A stretch of 64,000 nt of DNA from JBBIJO01 sp037445895 (lineage in GTDB: Bacteria; Bacteroidota; Ignavibacteria; Kapaibacteriales; UBA2268). This document shows positions 61,573 to 64,000 of this stretch, in pieces. Under the pieces are notes generated by a model. That model searched no databases, was not told the DNA's origin, and was given only the letters and a program-made list of their open reading frames with translations. The position numbers were made by a program, and so were the translations under genes. Position 1 is the stretch's first letter. Each line of letters starts with the position of its first letter. Location: contig JBBIJO010000003.1 in the NCBI GenBank assembly GCA_037445895.1, forward strand, positions 136,020 through 200,019, in the 5' to 3' direction.

Positions 61573-64000
61573 ATGAAAAATAATTATAATAGGAAGTGGA
61601 AGTTTACGATAATTTTCACTATGTTTGTTTTATTGTATTTCAATTTCGATATGCTGGCGCAATTCAAGGAAGCATACAACATCCCGATAAATTATGAAAA
61701 TCAACTAACAGTAAATAAAAAAGATAGTAGTTCGAGTTATCTAAATTCTGTTAATTTTATTACCTTCAACAATTCCCAATCTTTGCTGGATACTTTTTCC
61801 GTCATTCGAATAGATAGCAATATTCCATACGGTTTTAGCCATAGTGGTAGGTGGGAAGCGGGAATTTCGTTTTGGGGGTACAACGATGTAATAAGTGACC
61901 CTACTGGGCAGATGTTGATTTTCAACGTTGAAAATATTCCTATTCCTGCTGATACAATATATTTTCGCAATGGTGGCAGTGGGGTCCTTCTTAAATATAT
62001 TCGTTATATTTTAAACAGAAAGTATGAAGTAATAGATAGAGACACGACTTTTTCGGTTCAGAATTCAGAGTTGATAAGAAGTAATATAACCAAGAATAGG
62101 TATTTTTGTATTGGATACGAAGAGGATTCGACTCGCCACAAAAGATATTTTCGATTAAAAGTTTTTGATATTGATTCTTTTAGTCGTTTTCCTGTTTTTA
62201 AGCAAGAGATTTTCTTTCCCGATTCCTTTCCCTTTCCCGATAAATTGATTGATTCGCTTGCGTTCGACATTGATTATGAAAATCTGTATGGGCGTCTTGA
62301 TGAGTGCGAGATGGAATTGGTTAGACACAGTAATCAAAAAGACTGGTGGATTATTCTTGGCTCTTATGTATATGGTTTTTATACTATAGATAAGCAGGAT
62401 ACGGTCATTCCCTCCTCTGTTCGAGTATATTTATTTCGCGAGAATATAGATGGAAGTTACGAATTAGATAGTTCCCCAAAATTTGTATGGACCGATTCTA
62501 CTCGCTGGTGGTTTGATTATAAAAGGTTCATAGTTTCTCCGGATAGTAAAAAGTTAATTTGGGTAAATTGGTCTCTGAATTATTGGGTTGGTCATGATGC
62601 CCAATTTTTTTTATGGAGCTTTAACAATAGCAATGGTTCTTTGGAACCCTATGTTTTAAATAAGGATTTGAGCAATAGCAAAATTACTTTTTTCTACGGC
62701 GATTCATTGAAATCATCGTCTCCTATGAACGAAGTTTTGTTTCCCCCGGCATGGATTTCGCCCGATAGTAAGAAGCTGTATTATGGACGAGCGCAAATAG
62801 ATTTATCCAATCCCGATGCAGATTCCATTTATGCGAGCGTAAGACAATGGTTACCTAATAGATTCACCTACTATGAGTTTTTCGATAGGATGGGTGTTAA
62901 AAATCCCACCTTTAGTTGGGAGCAGATACGCTATATTGTAGGTAAAAACGGCTCGATTTATTCATATTTGTTTTTTCCAGCCCCTAATTGCAAATGGTAT
63001 TTACTTACGTTATCCTATTTGGATACTCTTTCAAGACCTTACGATGACGACAACTATCAATATGATACTTGTTATAATGATTTTTTGATGCGAATATACG
63101 AAATTCAGTATCCGAATTTACGAGCCGATAGCATTAATATAGTCTTGTATCGAACAGATACATTACATTTTAGTTACGGTTGTGAAACATTGAGAATATT
63201 TGACCCAGTTTCGCAACAGTATTCATTGTATTATTATATGCCTCATATGGGTTTGAGTTTCCCAAATATTTATTACGAATATTTGTATCCTTGCAAATGT
63301 AATACATTAAGTGTTTTTGCTCTGGGTATGGTTTGCGAAGGGGATGTTCTCGAACTTAGTAGTAGGTTGGGAGTGCCTGCCGAGGGTGTTAATTATCGAT
63401 GGCGAGGTCCTGGTGGTTGGGAATCGAACGAGCCCAATCCTAAAATAGATGGAGTGGGAATTTGGCAAAGCGGAATGTATTATTGCGAGGCATACTTTGA
63501 CGATACAACCTTTGTCGATAGCGTCGAAGTGTTGGTTGTTCCATATCCCGCGATAACACCAAAGAATCCTATACCGAATGTTGTATGCGACCGCGATAGT
63601 ATAGAAATTGAAATTATGTATCCAAGAGTTCCATACCTCGATTACTTTGTTCAATGGTCAACGGGAGCAACTACGGAAAGAATTACAATACACGAAGGTG
63701 GTAATTACTGGGTAAAAGTAAGGAACGAGATTGGTTGCGAAGATTCATTGGGCTTCGATATAAGATTTAATGATAGTTTACGACTATCGATAGAAGCGAG
63801 TGATGAATGGATTTGTGAAGGAGGTAGTGTCGTTTTAACTGTTACTGGCGAAGCCGAAGAATACCTATGGAATACAGGCGAGGCGGGAGATACGATTGTA
63901 GCGAATAAAGGAGGCATTTATACCGTTGAAGGACGCAATAAATACGGTTGTTTCGGGACATCGAGTTTCGAAGTGAAAGAGCATCGTATCGAACTTGCTA
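61573..64000 (+). CDS. Large secreted protein with Ig-like repeats, C-terminus beyond window
   Basis: An open frame of 809 codons runs from the ATG at 61573 (TAGGAGG 7 nt before it) to the window end without a stop. A signal peptide lies at about 11-30 (FTIIFTMFVLLYFNF). Residues 40-560 contain aromatic-rich beta strands resembling a beta-propeller (repeated SPDSKK: FIVSPDSKKLIWVNWS, WISPDSKKLYYGRAQID). From about 590, CHU-type Ig-like modules begin: VCEGDVLELSS..GVNYRWRGPGGW, YFVQWSTGATTERITIHEGGNYWVKVRNEIGCEDS, and YLWNTGEAGDTIVANKGGIYTVEGRNKYGC. T9SS surface protein by inference; a sorting domain should lie further right. Confidence 0.85.
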   Translation, partial: MKNNYNRKWKFTIIFTMFVLLYFNFDMLAQFKEAYNIPINYENQLTVNKKDSSSSYLNSVNFITFNNSQSLLDTFSVIRIDSNIPYGFSHSGRWEAGISFWGYNDVISDPTGQMLIFNVENIPIPADTIYFRNGGSGVLLKYIRYILNRKYEVIDRDTTFSVQNSELIRSNITKNRYFCIGYEEDSTRHKRYFRLKVFDIDSFSRFPVFKQEIFFPDSFPFPDKLIDSLAFDIDYENLYGRLDECEMELVRHSNQKDWWIILGSYVYGFYTIDKQDTVIPSSVRVYLFRENIDGSYELDSSPKFVWTDSTRWWFDYKRFIVSPDSKKLIWVNWSLNYWVGHDAQFFLWSFNNSNGSLEPYVLNKDLSNSKITFFYGDSLKSSSPMNEVLFPPAWISPDSKKLYYGRAQIDLSNPDADSIYASVRQWLPNRFTYYEFFDRMGVKNPTFSWEQIRYIVGKNGSIYSYLFFPAPNCKWYLLTLSYLDTLSRPYDDDNYQYDTCYNDFLMRIYEIQYPNLRADSINIVLYRTDTLHFSYGCETLRIFDPVSQQYSLYYYMPHMGLSFPNIYYEYLYPCKCNTLSVFALGMVCEGDVLELSSRLGVPAEGVNYRWRGPGGWESNEPNPKIDGVGIWQSGMYYCEAYFDDTTFVDSVEVLVVPYPAITPKNPIPNVVCDRDSIEIEIMYPRVPYLDYFVQWSTGATTERITIHEGGNYWVKVRNEIGCEDSLGFDIRFNDSLRLSIEASDEWICEGGSVVLTVTGEAEEYLWNTGEAGDTIVANKGGIYTVEGRNKYGCFGTSSFEVKEHRIELA

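Noticed and set aside
1..64000. CRISPR arrays, rRNA genes, prophage, intact insertion sequences
   Set aside because: None seen: no regular direct repeats, no rRNA motifs, and no intact transposase, integrase or phage structural gene.

Overview
The window reads as chromosomal backbone of a low-GC, Gram-negative bacterium of the Bacteroidota/Chlorobi superphylum (Kapabacteria- or Ignavibacteria-like is my best guess; no rRNA is present to decide). Evidence: type IX secretion (T9SS) C-terminal sorting domain and CHU-type Ig-like repeats at the right end, Omp28-like secreted thioredoxin, MEP-pathway genes (dxr, ispH), weak Shine-Dalgarno use, frequent TTG/GTG starts, and repeated Bacteroidota-type promoters (TTTG, 19-21 bp, TAnnTTTG). 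A run of exactly 100 N at 30710-30809 shows this is a scaffolded draft or metagenome assembly.

Layout. 1-2.4 kb: minus-strand Omp28-like protein (runs off the left edge), a previously unflagged SRP RNA gene with its own promoter, tRNA-Arg(TCT), RodZ-like protein. 2.5-9.7 kb (+): DUF2279 protein, family 2 glycosyltransferase, a 1448-residue acyl-CoA dehydratase activase-type protein, purM. 9.7-13.7 kb (-): M50 peptidase, recN, scpB, scpA. 13.8-17.6 kb (+): PhoB/PhoR-like pair and a flippase. 17.6-22.6 kb (-): surE, rseP, dxr, rng, tightly packed. 23.2-25.7 kb (+): etfB, etfA, bifunctional-nuclease-like protein with a UVR tail, tRNA-CAT.

25.7-34.9 kb is the accessory part: decayed fragments after the tRNA, then a signalling set (receiver protein, isoprenylcysteine-methyltransferase-like protein, PAS-PAS-PAS histidine kinase with a broken frame, second receiver with a broken frame) facing an Hmc/Dsr-type membrane redox complex: HdrD/DsrK/HmcF-like Fe-S protein, NarI-like cytochrome b, ferredoxin-like subunit, and an NrfD-type membrane subunit fused to six haem-c motifs. 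TCGA is about 3-4 times rarer here than next door by hand count, so the block looks horizontally acquired, with Desulfobacterota as a plausible source (inference).

34.97-38.9 kb (+): MCE/MlaD protein, sirtuin, acpS, smpB, tyrS. 38.9-49.7 kb: EamA transporter, comB, ftsK, two envelope lipoproteins, ferredoxin-NADP reductase-like protein, CNNM/CBS protein, C69 peptidase, agmatinase-like protein. 49.8-59.7 kb (+): family 39 glycosyltransferase, SDR, MltD-like lytic transglycosylase with five LysM repeats, outer-membrane protein, two tandem ssb genes, HAD phosphatase, cmk, ispH, and an alpha/beta-hydrolase-fold protein lacking its nucleophile serine. 59.7-64 kb: a long leader with an 11-G tract and a GC palindrome before a Cys-rich T9SS protein, then a large secreted protein cut by the window end.

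Most genes are housekeeping or envelope functions. The best candidates for something new are the NrfD-hexahaem fusion complex with its signalling genes and the G-tract leader before the T9SS genes.
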